This document shows, in pieces, positions 26,042 to 40,400 of a stretch of 64,000 nucleotides of DNA. Position 1 is the stretch's first letter; the number at the start of each line of letters is the position of its first letter. Position numbers and translations under genes: made by a program. Under the pieces are notes generated by a model that saw nothing but the letters and a program-made list of their open reading frames with translations, did no database searches and had not been told where the DNA came from. This DNA comes from Mastacembelus armatus (Eukaryota > Chordata > Actinopteri > Synbranchiformes > Mastacembelidae), in assembly GCF_900324485.2 (NCBI RefSeq), contig NC_046640.1, forward strand, positions 18,786,217 through 18,850,216, given 5' to 3'.

Positions 26042-26326
26042 GAGAGCTGAAGAGAAAAACAGCGAACATGTGCTTAGCAATTAAATTCTGGACTTTAAAG
26101 TTAGTGACGCTTAGCAGTAAAACAGAACAGCCACAGAAACATTACAAATGACAAAAATCATAGAAGCAAACGTTGTTCCTCTTCACCTTTAATTAGCGAC
26201 TAACAGCCAAGTAAGTTTGAAGCCAACCTCTATGTGCCCATGCTGGACTCATCTACCTTGTTTTTACGGTAGATAACTGAGGATATACTGAAATATCGGC
26301 GACACAGTCGGATTATTTCGACTTAC

Positions 26327-27110
26327 CTTTCAAATGTCTTGAAAAATAGTGCTGATGAGAGAACACACGGTTTGTTTGTGACGTCTAAGCAGGTTTGCTC
26401 CCTATATAAACACAGAAACGTGAATGCACCAGAATGTTCTAGCTAGCTAATCTCATGAGTGTCAAGAAGGGAGCCATGCTTTACCATAAACCTTGGACCA
26501 AACTGGGAAGTAAAATGTTTTTTACTGTAATTTTCAATGAATTTTGTGTCATATTATAATGTCAAGCTCTTTACAGCTCTCTAAGATAATTCTATAATAT
26601 GACTGACCATAATATGAGCTCTGTATTTAAGACGCACAAGAGTAAACTTAGCCATAGTAGAGTATTTAAGGTAAATCAGTGACGTTGGTTAGCGCGACGG
26701 TCAGAGACTATGGGCAAAAGTGATAGTTCCTCACGAGTTAATTTTACGTAGGCTTTATAAAAACACAAAGAGATTATATCAAATATGCAGAATCTAGATT
26801 TTAACACGTTCTTCCCTGTCAATGCATAAGGAAAGAAATAAAGCAAATCCTGCAATATAAATGATAAATAAGCTAGAGAAACGAATAGCCTAAAATGGTG
26901 CAATTAGAATAAGCTCAAGCTACGTTGGCCTGCTCTGCTGTAGTTACAATAATACAAAACAATAATAAATAAATAATGATAATAATTTCGTTGTAACGAA
27001 TAAAAATGTTATTCATGGAGGGGAGGTTTGCTGCTTCAATGGACTGCTCTGAAACTGGCAGGATATTATCTTGACGTTTGGATCGTCTTTGGCTCCTCTA
27101 GCAATCCAAG
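26327..27110. promoter_or_regulatory. Shared upstream region of hspbp1 (minus) and tufm (plus)
   Basis: The two genes are head to head. A minus-strand donor at 26327 (CATTTGAAAG, then gtaagt) marks an hspbp1 5'UTR exon that probably starts near 26400. AGAATGTTCT at 26431-26440 fits two units of a heat-shock element (nGAAnnTTCn), about 30-100 bp upstream of that start. The tufm start codon follows at 27111. Start sites are inferred. Confidence 0.45.
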
Positions 27111-30100
27111 ATGGCTGCCCTTGTGGGTTTGCGTGCATGTTTCTCGGGTAAAAATGATTCATTCTTTGACAGTGTCTGACTTTGTGTGTATTTCTGATCA
27201 TTTCATAGCACTCCGATTTGTTGCAGAATAGTAGAAAATGTTGGTTGCGCTTGTACAAATATAAAAGCATGGAAACAAGATGATGCACTCTCTTGTAATA
27301 GCAACGCAAGGTCACGTTACCAGTGAGTGTTAGCTACCGATGTAGCTAGCAGAGGCTGATGACTGACTGACTTATTGATTATTATTAAAGTTATATATAT
27401 TACAGACAGTTAGCTACCAGTCTGTTCCTAAAACACAACTGTTATTGTGCTTAGGTATTAGCTTTGCATTGATCTGTTGTCAGATAAGGCTTAAATGAAG
27501 TGATTTTGCATGACAGTGACACATGTTAGTTTAGGCTTTGTGATTTCTGACTCTAGTAGAGATTTTGTTTGCCCATTCCATAAAGATATCTGCGTTAATC
27601 AGCTATTCATTTGATATGTTTCTCACATTGTGTTTTACTCTTCTCAGCACTTCAGCTTTCTTCACCAAGCCTCCTCCACAGCTCATTCAAGTTGGTGAGT
27701 AGACACACACCCACTGCAGTCTACAGACTCTATAACATGGGTTTTCTGACTGAGTTTAATTCCTGAGTTTCTCGTTGTCTTGTAGTGTACTGTGCCTCTG
27801 AGTCGGCGGACCTTCGCTGCAGAGGCTAAGAAGACATACAGCCGAGACAAGCCCCATGTGAACATTGGAACAATTGGCCATGTTGATCACGGCAAGACCA
27901 CCTTGACAGCAGCCATCACAAAAGGTAGAATCACCAGCGTAAATTGATCATATTCAAGTTGGTTCGGACAGTGAACTAGTTTCACTGACCCACAAGGAAA
28001 AGTAAAGGCTCCTTAGTTTTCTGGCTTTGTGAATGTTTGTGCTTGCACATAATCTGAACAATGTGAACTTCCCTCCACAGTGCTCTCTGATGCTGGTGGT
28101 GCTCACTACAAAAAGTATGAAGACATAGACAATGCCCCTGAGGAGAAGGCCAGAGGCATCACCATCAACGCCTCTCATGTAGAATACACCACAGCCAACA
28201 GACATTATGCCCACACAGACTGCCCAGGTCATGCCGACTATGTCAAGGTAATCAGCTTTTCCTCTCCTGTAAAGCTTCTCAAAATAACCTGAAGAAGAAA
28301 ACACTGAATATGATGCAGGTTTGTTTTTGTTGCTTTGCATTTTCAGAACATGATTACAGGCACGGCTCAGATGGATGGTTGCATCCTGGTGGTGGCAGCC
28401 ACTGATGGCCAGATGCCTCAGACACGTGAGCATCTCCTGTTGGCCAGGCAGATCGGTGTAGAACATGTGGTGGTTTTCATCAACAAGGCCGACGCTGTGG
28501 AGGACAAGGAGATGTTGGATCTGGTGGAGATCGAGATCCGCGAGTTGCTCACAGAGTTTGGCTATGATGGCGAGAACACACCTGTTGTAATAGGCTCTGC
28601 ACTCTGTGCTCTGGAGGTGAGGGCACCTCTGGGAGTAAATCGTTGAATTTGCAACTACTTAAAGTCTCTGTCAGATAAAGGGGGGCTAACATTGAATAGC
28701 TCCAATATAAACATATTTATATGGATAAAACTGAATGAATGACATGTGACTAGTTGGAGTTAGATTATATACAATTCATCTCAGTTTGATCTGAGTGAAT
28801 ATTTGGTTCATTTCAGAACAAGGAGCCTGACCTGGGTTTAAATGCTGTGATGAAACTACTGGAGACTGTGGATAATTACATTCCTCTGCCCAAAAGAGAG
28901 CTGGAGAAACCTTTCCTTCTGCCCATTGAAGGGGTTTATTCTATCCCAGGTAGGATAAAAACCCCAAGCTCTTTAATGTAAAACTCAAAATTTATAGATT
29001 TTTGATTCCGAGTTGTAATGAACTGAGACAGATGTTCATGATGTGTAAAAATGTCAGTTTCTCTGAATCTGAAAGTCATTAGTTGTGCCTTTCAGGTAGA
29101 GGTACGGTGGTAACAGGTACATTGGAGAGGGGTGTCATCAAGAAAGGAGACGACTGTGAGTTTTTGGGCCACAATCGCAACTTCAAGTCTGTGGTTACAG
29201 GTGAGTGAAAGCAGCGGGAGCTCAGAGGAGGAAGTCCTGTGCTCTTTACATAGGGCATGAAGGAAATTGGGACAAATAAAGGAAAAATCTCAGGAAACAA
29301 GTAGAGTAATGTGCATAAGTGAGAAGAAGTGCCAAGTCAGGTTGTGTGTCTGTTGTGCTTGTGTCCAAAGATGTATGAGCTGCAGAAGTATTGAAGAAAT
29401 TTCCATCCTGTTTGACTCAGGTGTCGAGATGTTTCATAAGTCTCTGGAACGGGCAGAGGCGGGAGACAACCTGGGCGCTCTGGTCCGAGGCCTGAAGAGG
29501 GAGGATGTGAGGAGAGGGATGGTGATGTGTAAACCAGGATCCATCTTTCCACATCAGAAAGTCAAGGCCCAGGTTAGAGCACACAGTTACACACAGTTGT
29601 TACTGATGCCAATCGTGACATCTCTTGCATGACAGTACAGGAAAATGAAGCCATAACATAATGGTATGTTAAGTCAACTGGGAGACTAGCCAGATGCCAC
29701 AGTAACAACTCCCAGATCATATACTGAGTTGAAGATGTTTGAAATGAAAACACATAAATACTTTGTGTGAATGCAAGCTTTTTTTGTTTTTTTTTTATGC
29801 TGCCTAAAATTATATGCATAACCCCTTGTTTCCAGTGACTGAAATGTGTGTCACGTGTGCAGACATATTTGTGCTTCCTCTATTACAGGTGTATATTCTG
29901 AGTAAGGAGGAAGGAGGCAGACATAAACCGTTTATCAATAACTTCATGCCAGTCATGTTTTCTCTAACTTGGGACATGGCCTGTAGGATCACTCTGCCCT
30001 CTGAAAAGGTGCGTTTGTGTGCCAGTCTATCAATATATGGACGATTGAATCTCAGATTTGTAAACAAATGTAGTATGACAACAGGATTTTAATTGACTGT

Positions 30101-30305
30101 AACCCCTGTGTCTGTTGTTCTCATTCTGTTTTAGGAAATGGTGATGCCAGGGGAAGACACCTCCTTGACACTGACGCTCCGCCAGCCAATGGTCCTGGAG
30201 AAAGGCCAGAGGTTCACTTTGAGAGACGGAAACAAAACCATCGGCACCGGCCTGGTCACAGATATCCTGACTATGACAGAGGATGACAAGTGCAACTGGG
30301 GCTGA
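27111..30305 (+). CDS. tufm: Mitochondrial translation elongation factor Tu
   Basis: GTPase that delivers aminoacyl-tRNA to the mitochondrial ribosome. Exons: 27111-27147, 27648-27694, 27786-27924, 28081-28247, 28347-28616, 28817-28949, 29096-29200, 29421-29572, 29889-30008, 30135-30305. Total 1341 nt, 446 residues (human 452). The N-terminus ([11 protein letters not shown] through [12 protein letters not shown]) is rich in Arg, Ser and hydrophobic residues with no acids before the likely cleavage region, as expected for a matrix-targeting signal. GTPase motifs: G1 [10 protein letters not shown]2 [13 protein letters not shown]3 DCPGH, G4 NKAD, G5 GSALCALE. Domain 2 ([14 protein letters not shown]) and domain 3 ([22 protein letters not shown]) follow, and the end is [10 protein letters not shown]. 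The poly(A) signal is AATAAA at 30545-30550. Confidence 0.98.
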
Positions 30306-33300
30306 AGGGGATCTCTGCAGTGAGGGCAGTGAGGACAGGACAGGTGTGTGTGCAGGAGGGTCAAGGGGGGGAGGGAGGGTGTCTGTGTCTGGTCAAGTCA
30401 ATTAAAAATAGAAATATAAACTCATATATAAACACATAAACTCATGAACAGGAGACAACTCAAAGGAATGCACCCAACCAAAATAAATATGTTCAGCACT
30501 GTCTTTGTGTTTAAGGACCAGATTCTCAAAATTGTCATTTCTGTAATAAAATGTATTTAATAACAATAATGCCTCCATATTTTTTTGGATATTACAAACC
30601 AAACGATTCTCCAGAAAGCTGAAAAAAACAAATTACTAAGGGATCCATGTTTCTGTTGTACAACTGTATGTCTGCACATCTGTTGATGAAGGCAGCCATG
30701 AAAACTACATTACATGCTGCGTGTATGCCACATGAGGGCAGCAAAGAGGTTTTTTCACAGTAGTTATGTCAAAATGACTAATTTTTATTACTCTAGCTTT
30801 GTACCTGACTTGTTTTGCTTTTTAATCTAATGAAATAGGAGGTTCATTCTTTTTGTGTTTTACATTTACATTAAATTAATCATCATAAAAAACGTGTAAG
30901 TTTATGTGTTGCAATGTAGGTTATAATGTAGATAACAGTATCAGTCAGAGAAAATTAGTGATAATTTGACTGAAAGTAGATGTTTTTCAAGTCTTAATTG
31001 TGTTTGTATAGGCCAATATCACGAATTACAAATTTGTCTCAGTGAGCTTTACAGCAGCCACTTCTGTCCTCAGACCCTCTGACTGAAGTTTTGATAAATC
31101 TTCAGATAAGTGTTAACAGTTTTTCACTCTTCACTGTACTGGGTCATTTCAGTGTGTTAAGTCAGGCTGACCTGAACAGTTGATGTCCTCTGTGCTTGTC
31201 CATTCGAAGCAGGAAGTTCTCCAGTTGCCCCGTGTTTGCTGTAGGTATTTGAGTCAGTGCCTCCTGTAATCCAATCAGCCTGTTGCTGTAATCAAATACT
31301 GTATGTCTGCATGAGTAGAGGCTGCAGCAGTTAGTACCACTGAGTGATGTGCTCAGCTGGAGGATAAATGTCCAAGCAAAACAATTTAAAGAAACATGAT
31401 CAGAAAATGAACAGCACTTTATTACATGTGACTCAAACCAGTGGCCACATGTTTGAACCTGTAAGTGATGTCTGAATCATGTCAAGAAAATCTGCTGCTT
31501 TTATGTCACTTTTCATCTGATTGCTCTGTTGACATGTTCATTTTGACAGCAACATCAGGGAGATACAATCCATGAAACGGTCTGCTTTTGACGCAACTAA
31601 TTTGATTGCCAAGTCATAAAAGGAAATACAATACTTTTACTGCCTTCCATGTAGGTCATGAGCAATGTTTAAAAAAAACAGTAAATAGTTTAGAAGTAAC
31701 TGAAATGTAGTTGTATGAAGATTCCCGACAATAAAGTCTCTATTAATACACTTGTAGCTGATCAAAGTGTATGATTATAATTACTTTATAGTAATCCAGT
31801 GGTTCCATACTTCAGGGACAGGGACAAGCATCCTCCAAAAGGTCACCAGATTACTCTGAGGGTTTGTGAGATGATTAAATCTGTATTCATGTTCTGAATA
31901 CTTTGTCTACCACACAACTACTAACTGTGGTCAGCAGATTTCGATTATAGTCTAATCCACACTGATTTCTAAAACAAAATGCTTCGCTCAGTTTTTCCCA
32001 GTCAGGGTGTTGTTTTTTTTTTTTCTGACCAGTGATCTCCCATTCACAAGCTCATGTCTCTTACCTTACCTTACCTTACCTTTAAGCTGTCCACACCCCT
32101 CAAAAGAATAAACATGCCTTAGCCATCAGATTATGCTGCAAAAGGAAAGAGAAACCGGAATGTAATATTATGAAGATGTTACGGTTTGTTTAATTGATTT
32201 GTTGTGTCCCAGTTAAATGACATATCTCTGGCCAAGGACACCAAAATTTAAAAGTTATTTCCAGTCATTTTCAACACGGATGCTTAGTTCAGAGTATACA
32301 CAATGACTGAATCTGACTCTTTACATCACTCTTATGGCTACATTCATCATTTGATAACTATACACATTTTTAGTATATAAAAAATGGATTAATGTATTAA
32401 TATTAGGTTAATATACCTCAGCTGTTGCTCAATACAACCTGCATGAGCTGCAGTGGTTAATTGTTGCTGTGGATACCTAAAGCCAAACAACCGATTTGGT
32501 TATGGGTAAAACTGACAGCAAATAGAAAATGCAATGAGATTATGACCCAGCTCTAAAATGGAGTCATGGAGTTATGGCCTAAAGGAAGGACGTGCAGCTG
32601 TTGCATCATGTTACTTTTTTTTCTACCCTCCACCTCCTTTTGGCAGTCAAGGGAAACCAGCAAAGAATAGAACTGCTGCAATTAAGGCTGAATTTGCCTT
32701 TCAACAACCCACTGTACATGTTGGAAGACTGACCCTCCATGACTTCTCATCCTCCAACACGACTGAGTGGGAAGAACACATCCAAGTTTATTCTCACCAC
32801 TCCTTTCGTCACATGGCACATCTCAGAGGATACAGCATTGTTAAAGTATTTGGTGTTAAGATGACTTCCTCAAAGTATAATGCACAAAAGAAGAAGACAG
32901 TTGTTTTTTTTAACTGTCTTACATGTTGTCGCCAAGGTAAAAGTTTAATATTTCACACACCCACTCTTTAGCTCTTTAGCTGACAAGTCAATTTAGACGA
33001 ATTTTAACCATTAGTAGAAATCCTGATTTTTCTTTATAAGTGAGTGAAGAGACTTTTATTTAGCTAGAGATGATAGTAGAATAGTTATTCTGCTTAAATA
33101 TTTCAGTGCAAAATATCAGCTCATATGGATTATATGTAGTACAATTTGATAATATTTACCTTAGCAAATCTAAGTTCTGTGTGGTGTCTTCCAGTGGTCA
33201 AGTTTGCAGGGCAGCAAATTAAGCAGGACCGCCAAGTCCAGTGTGTGCATACACAAAGACATGTCTGATTGGTTGCATAAGAGTGAAACATACACCTCTG

Positions 33301-36153
33301 ACCCCAACCAGACACCATCCCACCACATCACAGCCATAGATTACAATCCATTGCTCTTTATCAGCTCACTCCCACTTTCTATCCACTCTTATTTGTTGCA
33401 ACCCTACAACAAATGCAAAATACAAAAACACAAATTATTCCTGTACCTGTACCTGTACCTGATGAGTGAGGGGGAAAAATACTGTTGGATTTCTGAGGTG
33501 CATTTTATTGTGGAAATCAACAGATGATTGTTTTATGTGTCTGTTAAATTATAAATCGTTTTCTCACACAACAAACTCTGCAAAATGAAAAAGTGCAACT
33601 TAGAGTAAAGATTGCTTCAAATGAGTTTAGTGGAAGACAGCGAGAAAAAGTTGAGGTCCTTTCGTTTCAGTAGACATCATTCCGGTCCATCAAGCAAAGA
33701 GTTTTTCCAGTTTCCTCCTTTGCTCCAGAAACATATAATATTAACACACATTTATTGTACTTAAGTGTCTTTGCAGTTAAGAACCTCATAAAACTATTTA
33801 CAATAATGGACTGACAAATGTACAAATGAGCTTCTTTACATGCAGGATGCCCTTGGCTTTGCTCTTGGTGCAAATGGGCATAAAACTCTCATTTGTTTCC
33901 TGGAACAAGCCAATAGTGATATTTTCAGGGCAAGTCAGCAAGATATAAATACAAATGTGCTGAAATGGCATTCAGGTGTACAAGTTAACCCACATGGTGA
34001 AATGTGTAGGGAAAATTAATTCATCTTACCTGGGATGACCTAATATCATTATTACTTATTATTACATTATTAAAGAAGAAAGAAGAACAGAAAAAATGAA
34101 AGAAAAACAACGGATTGCCATAAACATAAATCAGGAGCAGGGCAGAGTGAAACCAGGACATTCACAGTCTCACAGAGAATATTATTCTGTTAATATACTT
34201 AAAGTTTTTCTCAATGTATTGTGTGATTGCTGCAAACTTATTTTAGATTTGAAATTGTGAATAAATGAATTATTTCATATATATATATATATACTATGAC
34301 AAAGCAGGATGTGGCATCTAAATTTGAGTTAGAGCGTGTTCAATCTTTCAATCACAAAAATATCTATTTCGTACAAGTGGTAACAGACCTTATAAATATA
34401 CAAAACATGAACATCTAAAACATTCAGGAGTCATAAATTTGTTGGCGTCATACAAGTCTCCAGCACTTTTGAAGGGACACTATCTTCATTCCCATGTTTA
34501 GTGTTGTGTGTCATGGCTTCCTTTGGTCAGTACTTCTTTTTCACAGATATGATGAAGTTTTACTCAACTCTCTCCTGCAGGTCATGGATGCATGCGTTTC
34601 TTTTCAGGTTACTTTACTTACATTCCTCTGTTACCCATGGGAGTCCTCCAAAATTATGTGTCAGTTCTTTTATTAATAATATGTAAGAAGTTACAGTAAG
34701 ACTGACCTGTGCTTGATGTGTTTATGTTACAGAAATGGCTAAACTTTAAGGTGTATGTTATTTGTCTTTGGTTATTTCTAATTTTGGAATTGTTAGATTC
34801 ACACAGGTCATGATGATTGCTATTTGACCAGTAAAGACAAAATGTCTCACATGTAAAACAAGGAGTTAGGTACAGTTGTGGTTTTCTGTTAGAATATATG
34901 TTGCATCTGAAAAGAACTGACAAAGTAATTTCATTAGATCATTTGCTAATTCTCATGACCAATTGTGCAATCACAACTTAGCAAATAGTAGAAGACCAGT
35001 CAAACTTTGACTTCCTCAGAATGTTACTATGTTTTGATACCCTCTCCAAAACCAAAAATTCAACATAAAGTTTGTAAGGAATGGATGCATGTTTATCTGC
35101 TTTGAAATAAGCTGCAAACATTAGCACATCAAGCATTTCTAGTTTTACCTACAACAACCAAGGCCAGCAGATTTGCAAAACACATTATTTTGTGTGGTTA
35201 CATAAAAAGTAGGCCCGATCACAACTAGCACCTCCACTGTGTGGTACTTCCTCACTGTGTGGAATCCAGTCCTGGATGCTACTATATCAGTTTCTAATAT
35301 TAGCACCTGCCGCTTATTTGATTTGGGTTAGTTTGCACTCCAGCAAGTACAGCCAACAATACCTGAGATAGCTTGGTTAGTCATGATCCTAAACGCCTTT
35401 GCTTTTGTAATGTTAAAAGTGGAAAACAGTACTGTTTGGAAATAACAAAAATAACACATAAATCCAGCATAAGTCCTGCCCATTAGCAAATCAAGCTAAA
35501 TAATGTTAGAATATCATTGTGACCTTAATTATTCTCATGGTTATAGGACGAACGATCTCTACACTGCAAAATAAGAACAAAGCTGTTTCTTTATATCCAG
35601 GTCTTCTGCATGGATCATCAACTAATCAGGATTCTACCTTTTGCCTGGGACTTTTTAGCTCCAGCTGTTTTAACACAATATCATGTAGGGAGCCACAAGA
35701 GTATATTTAAGATGCTTTTTTGCCAAATGAGTCAAGAGAAATATTCCCAAAGTTTAGTTTTCAATCGACACTCAGTTGTAAACTGGATGTTTGAGGACTG
35801 TGAACAACACCTGATTCATGCCCACAGACAGTCCCTTCAAAAAAAAAACAATAAAACATTTACCAAAATATTCATACAAAACTATACTGTCGTCATGCAC
35901 ATTAGTACTAGAATCTGGAAACATGACAGTTTGCATGTGATAAAGCTCATTAACCATATCAGGAAAGCACAAACGTTTATCCAGTGAGAAATGTGGTGAG
36001 TTTCATCTTTGCTTGAGTGATGGAGATCAGTGCTGCTGGTCCTCCACCTGCAGTGGTGTCCTCATGTCAGAAGAATGACAGTCATTGGGCTCTTCACATG
36101 ATGCCTGCATTGCTCTGCACCCAAAAACAAACACAGCAAGCAACAGCCAAAGG
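30306..36153. other. Gene-poor gap between tufm and kcnj12 (convergent)
   Basis: After the tufm 3'UTR (AATAAA at 30545-30550) I see no supported exon for almost 6 kb. Part is probably 3'UTR of kcnj12, whose end I cannot place among several TTTATT copies. Minor repeats include (TTACC)n at 32061-32082, CTGTAC units at 33441-33460 and (TA)n at 34276-34294. An open frame of 137 codons at 32558-32971 has no recognisable features. Confidence 0.55.
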
Positions 36154-37422
36154 TTAAATCTCTGATTCTCTACGGGAGAACATTTCATCACCTCCAGAAG
36201 TAATCGGCTCATTCACCAGCTCTGATGAACACCTGTCTTCCTCTTCCTCCTCCTCATCCCTGCTGATGAAGGCCAGCTCATTCTCATAGCAGAAGGAATT
36301 GGCACCAGATGTTGGGAATTTTCTCTCCTCTATATCCTTGGCACTGCACCTTGGGGTGGATGGTACTTCAAATGTTTTGTGAAAGTAGGCATAATCTATC
36401 CTGTACTGGTTTTTCTCCTCAAAAATAACAGGCTCAAAGCGGTGACCCCACAGGATCTCAGAGGACAGGTAAGAGCTGCGTGCCTGTGTTGTCATGGCTG
36501 TGGCCTCCACCAGCCCTTCAAGTATAATCACTATCTCAAAGTCAGATGTTTCCAGGTCTTGTTTACTGATGCCAAAGAGAGGGCTTTCTTCATCAATCTC
36601 GTGTATGACAGTAAGGGGTGCGACCAGAAACAGACGGTCAGTGCCTTTGTCATAGCCCACATTCATGTCAATCTGATCCAGGGGGATGTACTCGCCTTCC
36701 TGTGTGTAGCGGGGCTTAACAATCTGGGCTCGAACATGAGCTTCCACTATGTGGCTCTTCCTTAGATTAGCAACCCTAAACATGAGGCATAGCTTCCCAT
36801 CACGCATAGCGATGACTGCGTTGCGGCTGAATAATAGAGTCTCTGCACGCTTTTTAGGCCTTGCCATCTTGGCCATGATAGCACCAATCATGAAGGCATC
36901 AATGATACAGCCCATGATAGACTGAAACACCACCATGAAGACAGCAGTCGGGCATTCCTCTGTCACAAAACGAGCACCATATCCAATGGTTGTCTGTGTC
37001 TCAACAGAAAACAGGAAAGCTGCCACAAAGGTGTTGACCTTCATGACACAAGGAACATAAGTGTCATCCTCTCCAGGATGGTCCATGTCACCGTGTATGA
37101 GGCCAATGACCCAGAATGCCAAGCCAAACATTAGCCAGGACACCACAAATGCCAGGCTGAACAGCAGCAACATGTATCGCCAGCGGATGTCCACGCAAGT
37201 TGTGAACATGTCAGATATATACCGCTGTGACTTCTCATCCATATTTGAGAAATGGATGTTGCACTGGCCATTCTTGGTGACGAACCGCTTGTAGTATTTG
37301 CGTCTTGTGTGAATCTTGCCATTGCCGAAGCTGCCCACAGCAGGCATGGCGCTTAGTCTCAGGCCTTCTTTTTCTTCACAGGGCAGGAAGCTCTGGTGGT
37401 GGTGAGCCCTTGCCACACTCAT
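36154..37422 (-). CDS. kcnj12: Inward-rectifier potassium channel Kir2.2
   Basis: Tetrameric strong inward rectifier that sets the resting potential in muscle and neurons and requires PIP2. A single uninterrupted coding exon encodes 422 residues (human 433). Order: N-terminal [12 protein letters not shown]1 [20 protein letters not shown]; pore with the selectivity filter TIGYG; M2 with the rectification Asp ([14 protein letters not shown]); the PIP2-linker KMARPKKR; the ER-export signal FCYENE; and the C-terminal PDZ ligand RRESEI. Kir2.2 rather than 2.1 or 2.4 is shown by [22 protein letters not shown] and the RRESEI end. The outer-pore Cys corresponding to Kir2.1 C149 is Phe here (GYGARFV), while the disulfide pair (VPCVMK, TEECP) is kept. 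Start matches the human first Met. An acceptor lies near 37530, and a noncoding exon probably ends at 39662. Confidence 0.95.
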   Translation of the reverse strand: MSVARAHHHQSFLPCEEKEGLRLSAMPAVGSFGNGKIHTRRKYYKRFVTKNGQCNIHFSNMDEKSQRYISDMFTTCVDIRWRYMLLLFSLAFVVSWLMFGLAFWVIGLIHGDMDHPGEDDTYVPCVMKVNTFVAAFLFSVETQTTIGYGARFVTEECPTAVFMVVFQSIMGCIIDAFMIGAIMAKMARPKKRAETLLFSRNAVIAMRDGKLCLMFRVANLRKSHIVEAHVRAQIVKPRYTQEGEYIPLDQIDMNVGYDKGTDRLFLVAPLTVIHEIDEESPLFGISKQDLETSDFEIVIILEGLVEATAMTTQARSSYLSSEILWGHRFEPVIFEEKNQYRIDYAYFHKTFEVPSTPRCSAKDIEERKFPTSGANSFCYENELAFISRDEEEEEEDRCSSELVNEPITSGGDEMFSRRESEI

Positions 37423-40400
37423 GCCTCAGGGGGCACAGCCACAGGGCTTCAAGCTATCAACTGGATTCATATAAAACTGACCAGGCTCACAGGAAGTGCA
37501 CAGCTCTGTCCAAAGGTTGACCCGGAGTTGAAAAACTGTTGTTTTTATGAAAGAAACAAAGAAAAGGAAAATATTAATGTAGAATATTGTCATTGTCTTT
37601 CTTCTCTGTAATCTTTGAAAACTACATGGATATACAAGAAAAATAAATGTAAGATAACCACATAGTAATTTATGTCCAGTTACCCATTTAATATGTTCAG
37701 CATAAGATCACATTTTTCATTAATAATTTCTTTTCCACTCTTTTCACTTCCAGTGAAGAAATGCAGATTCCTAATGTTCATGATGCACTTAAAACTTCTC
37801 TCTGGAGTCAAATCTAATTTAAGGACCTGGTTTATGTAAAAATTTGGTTTCATTACTAATATATTCTTTCATAGCATGTTTATGACTTTGCTATGTTACC
37901 TCACTTTATCTCATCTCATCAAATCTCCATCATTTCTTTCCTGCTTTATTGAACTACTCTGTTGTATACATGTTTCTCTAGTTAACAAGATACAGAAATA
38001 GCCAGCTAATTCAATGCCCTGCCATTTTATGTGATGTATCTTCTGTTTCCTCCAGCTGGTACAACTATTAGAGCCACTGGAGTGCTGTGATGAGGGTGTG
38101 TGAATCCCCTGTGAGGCTGAATTGGAGAATAATATCGGCTGAAAAATCTGGAGATGAAAACTAGATACATGTATCATGGAAGGGACAACCTCAGATAAAA
38201 AAATGTTCGGTGGTAGGAATCAATATGATCACTTAAAGCACATTAGTGTAAAAATATTTTTAAAATGGAGGAAACTTAATCCTGATTTGTCCCAAACAGT
38301 TTGTGCCTTGTTGGATTAAAAAAATTGTGGTAATGTCTTCAGTATGATTTTCAGGTAATGTTATGGCTGTCTCTTTGTTGATATAAACATTATTTAAAAT
38401 TCCATTGAACCTATATTTCTAATTTTACATTTTGTCATTGTTAATTATATTTCAGCCTGTACTGACATCAATATTATGTCATGGACACATCATTCACAAA
38501 TTATAGCCAGAAGAACTAGTAAACTCTGTGGAACGTGAATTTTAGAGATACATAAGGTGCCTTTTTTATCTTCATACCTTCTCTCATGGTGCATTGTAAA
38601 TTGTAATCTTTACAAATGTAAAATAACAATATGTCCTACTCGCTTCTTTCCATTCGAAGTGATGCCAGGCCTCCTGCTTGAATATTTTGGAGTCAAACTG
38701 TCTCTTAACATCATAGTCTCTAATTCAACTTCATGATAAACATTGGTTGGAACAAACAGCCATGCTAGAGGTAAATATAATGTTTCTCAAGCTCCACATG
38801 TTGGCTTGTTTGGCATGTTAGCAAGCTAATATTTGCAAATAGAAATGTCAACTTCATGGCAAGGTTACAGGGAAGGTCAGGGGCCAAAGTCATTAGGATA
38901 TGTTGTCTGGGGATCATGATCATGGTGGTGCAAACCTGAATGATTGTCCATTTTGCATTTGTTGAGATATTTGAATCTGGACTGTGGTGAAGTGTCATGC
39001 TGACATTGTCATTCCTCCAGTCAGGTCACTAACCTGGCTAAAAATCCAGAGTCGCATTGGACCAATTTTTAAAAAAAGGACATTAGAAGATGCTGCAGAA
39101 AACGTAGTTTGTGTTGTCTGCACTGTCGAGAGGTTGTTAACATGCCTTATATCATACCTTATAAGAGATCAGACTTAAGTTTAATCGTTCTTGTTCTTTA
39201 TTTAAATTGTTATAGATTAAATATACTGGCTGCAGTTTTCTCTGATGGAACTTCACTCTCTTTTTCTACACCATCACACTGCAGACCTGAGTTCAGAGCA
39301 CAGCCTCTAGGACGACAGTAATTGATAACAAAATCTTTTGAGATTTTCACCATTGATGAGCTCTTTGTGTATTGACATGTGCTTATGTGGTTTACATGCC
39401 ACTTTCTCAGTGCTCTTGTTGCTAGGAAGCGGTATGTTGAGTGTCGAGGATATTAATATCTAAAATTTGGTGTGACTGCTCCTCGGCTTTCTCCAGAGCC
39501 ATACTCTGCCTGCTGTGATCTCGAAGCTGTAGCAGAGATGAGCCTATTTATCAGCTGACATTTATCACTGTTACCTACGAAAATATATGTAATTCAAACA
39601 ACGAGACTCAGCCCACAAGTCTGTGAATTCATGGAAATATATTTATGACAAGCAACTTACCGTGTATCCAGGCTTTTCTGATAAATGGTGATTTCCAACT
39701 TTCCTTTTCTTGCCAGATCTTGCTTTCTTCTAACCAAACTGCTGCATGTTTCTCCTCAGGCTTCCTTCAACTCGACTCTTCTGTTATGGGTAGAACCACT
39801 CTACCCTCCTGAGGCAGAAAAGTAAATGGCCACAGAGAACCTTCATATCTCTCGCGTTTCTTTGTCCTCTCAGTGAGGAGAGCATCACAATCACTCCTAT
39901 CATCAAGTCATCCAAAGTGACTGCTGAAATCCAATTGGTCAGAAACAGACCAGAATTTAGAAAATGACTTTAATGAAGCACTGAAGTCATAATTCTGACC
40001 CTCCAAATAGCACAAAGACCTGATCACAGCTATCTCAAATTCAATGTATATAGAGCTCACATGGCCTGTAGGGTCCAGTCCAATCAAAACGTCACACAGC
40101 TCTCACAGCTTATTTTAGAGTCATGGTCAGTCGACAGTCTTTCTTCTTCCACATATCTCACACTTTCTCTGTATATCTGCTATCTGATCTTGTTCTTCTG
40201 CAGATCCCACTATGTATCCCACATCAAGTGAACTATTGCACACAGCTCAGCTCTCGTCCTCCCCCTCCCTTTCACAGTGTCACTGTAGATACTTGGCATT
40301 TGGAGGCTCTTCCCTTACCAAGTGTACCAGCACTGGTCAGCAATGTTAAGAGTCAAAAGAACCAGCTGGTTTATTTAGGACTGATGTGTGTGAGAGGGAT

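Noticed and set aside
27954-28466. 170-codon open frame on the minus strand
   Set aside because: Antisense to tufm exons and crosses their introns; no recognisable domain.
32558-32971. 137-codon open frame on the plus strand
   Set aside because: Low complexity at its start and no homology recognised; no promoter or splice signals around it.
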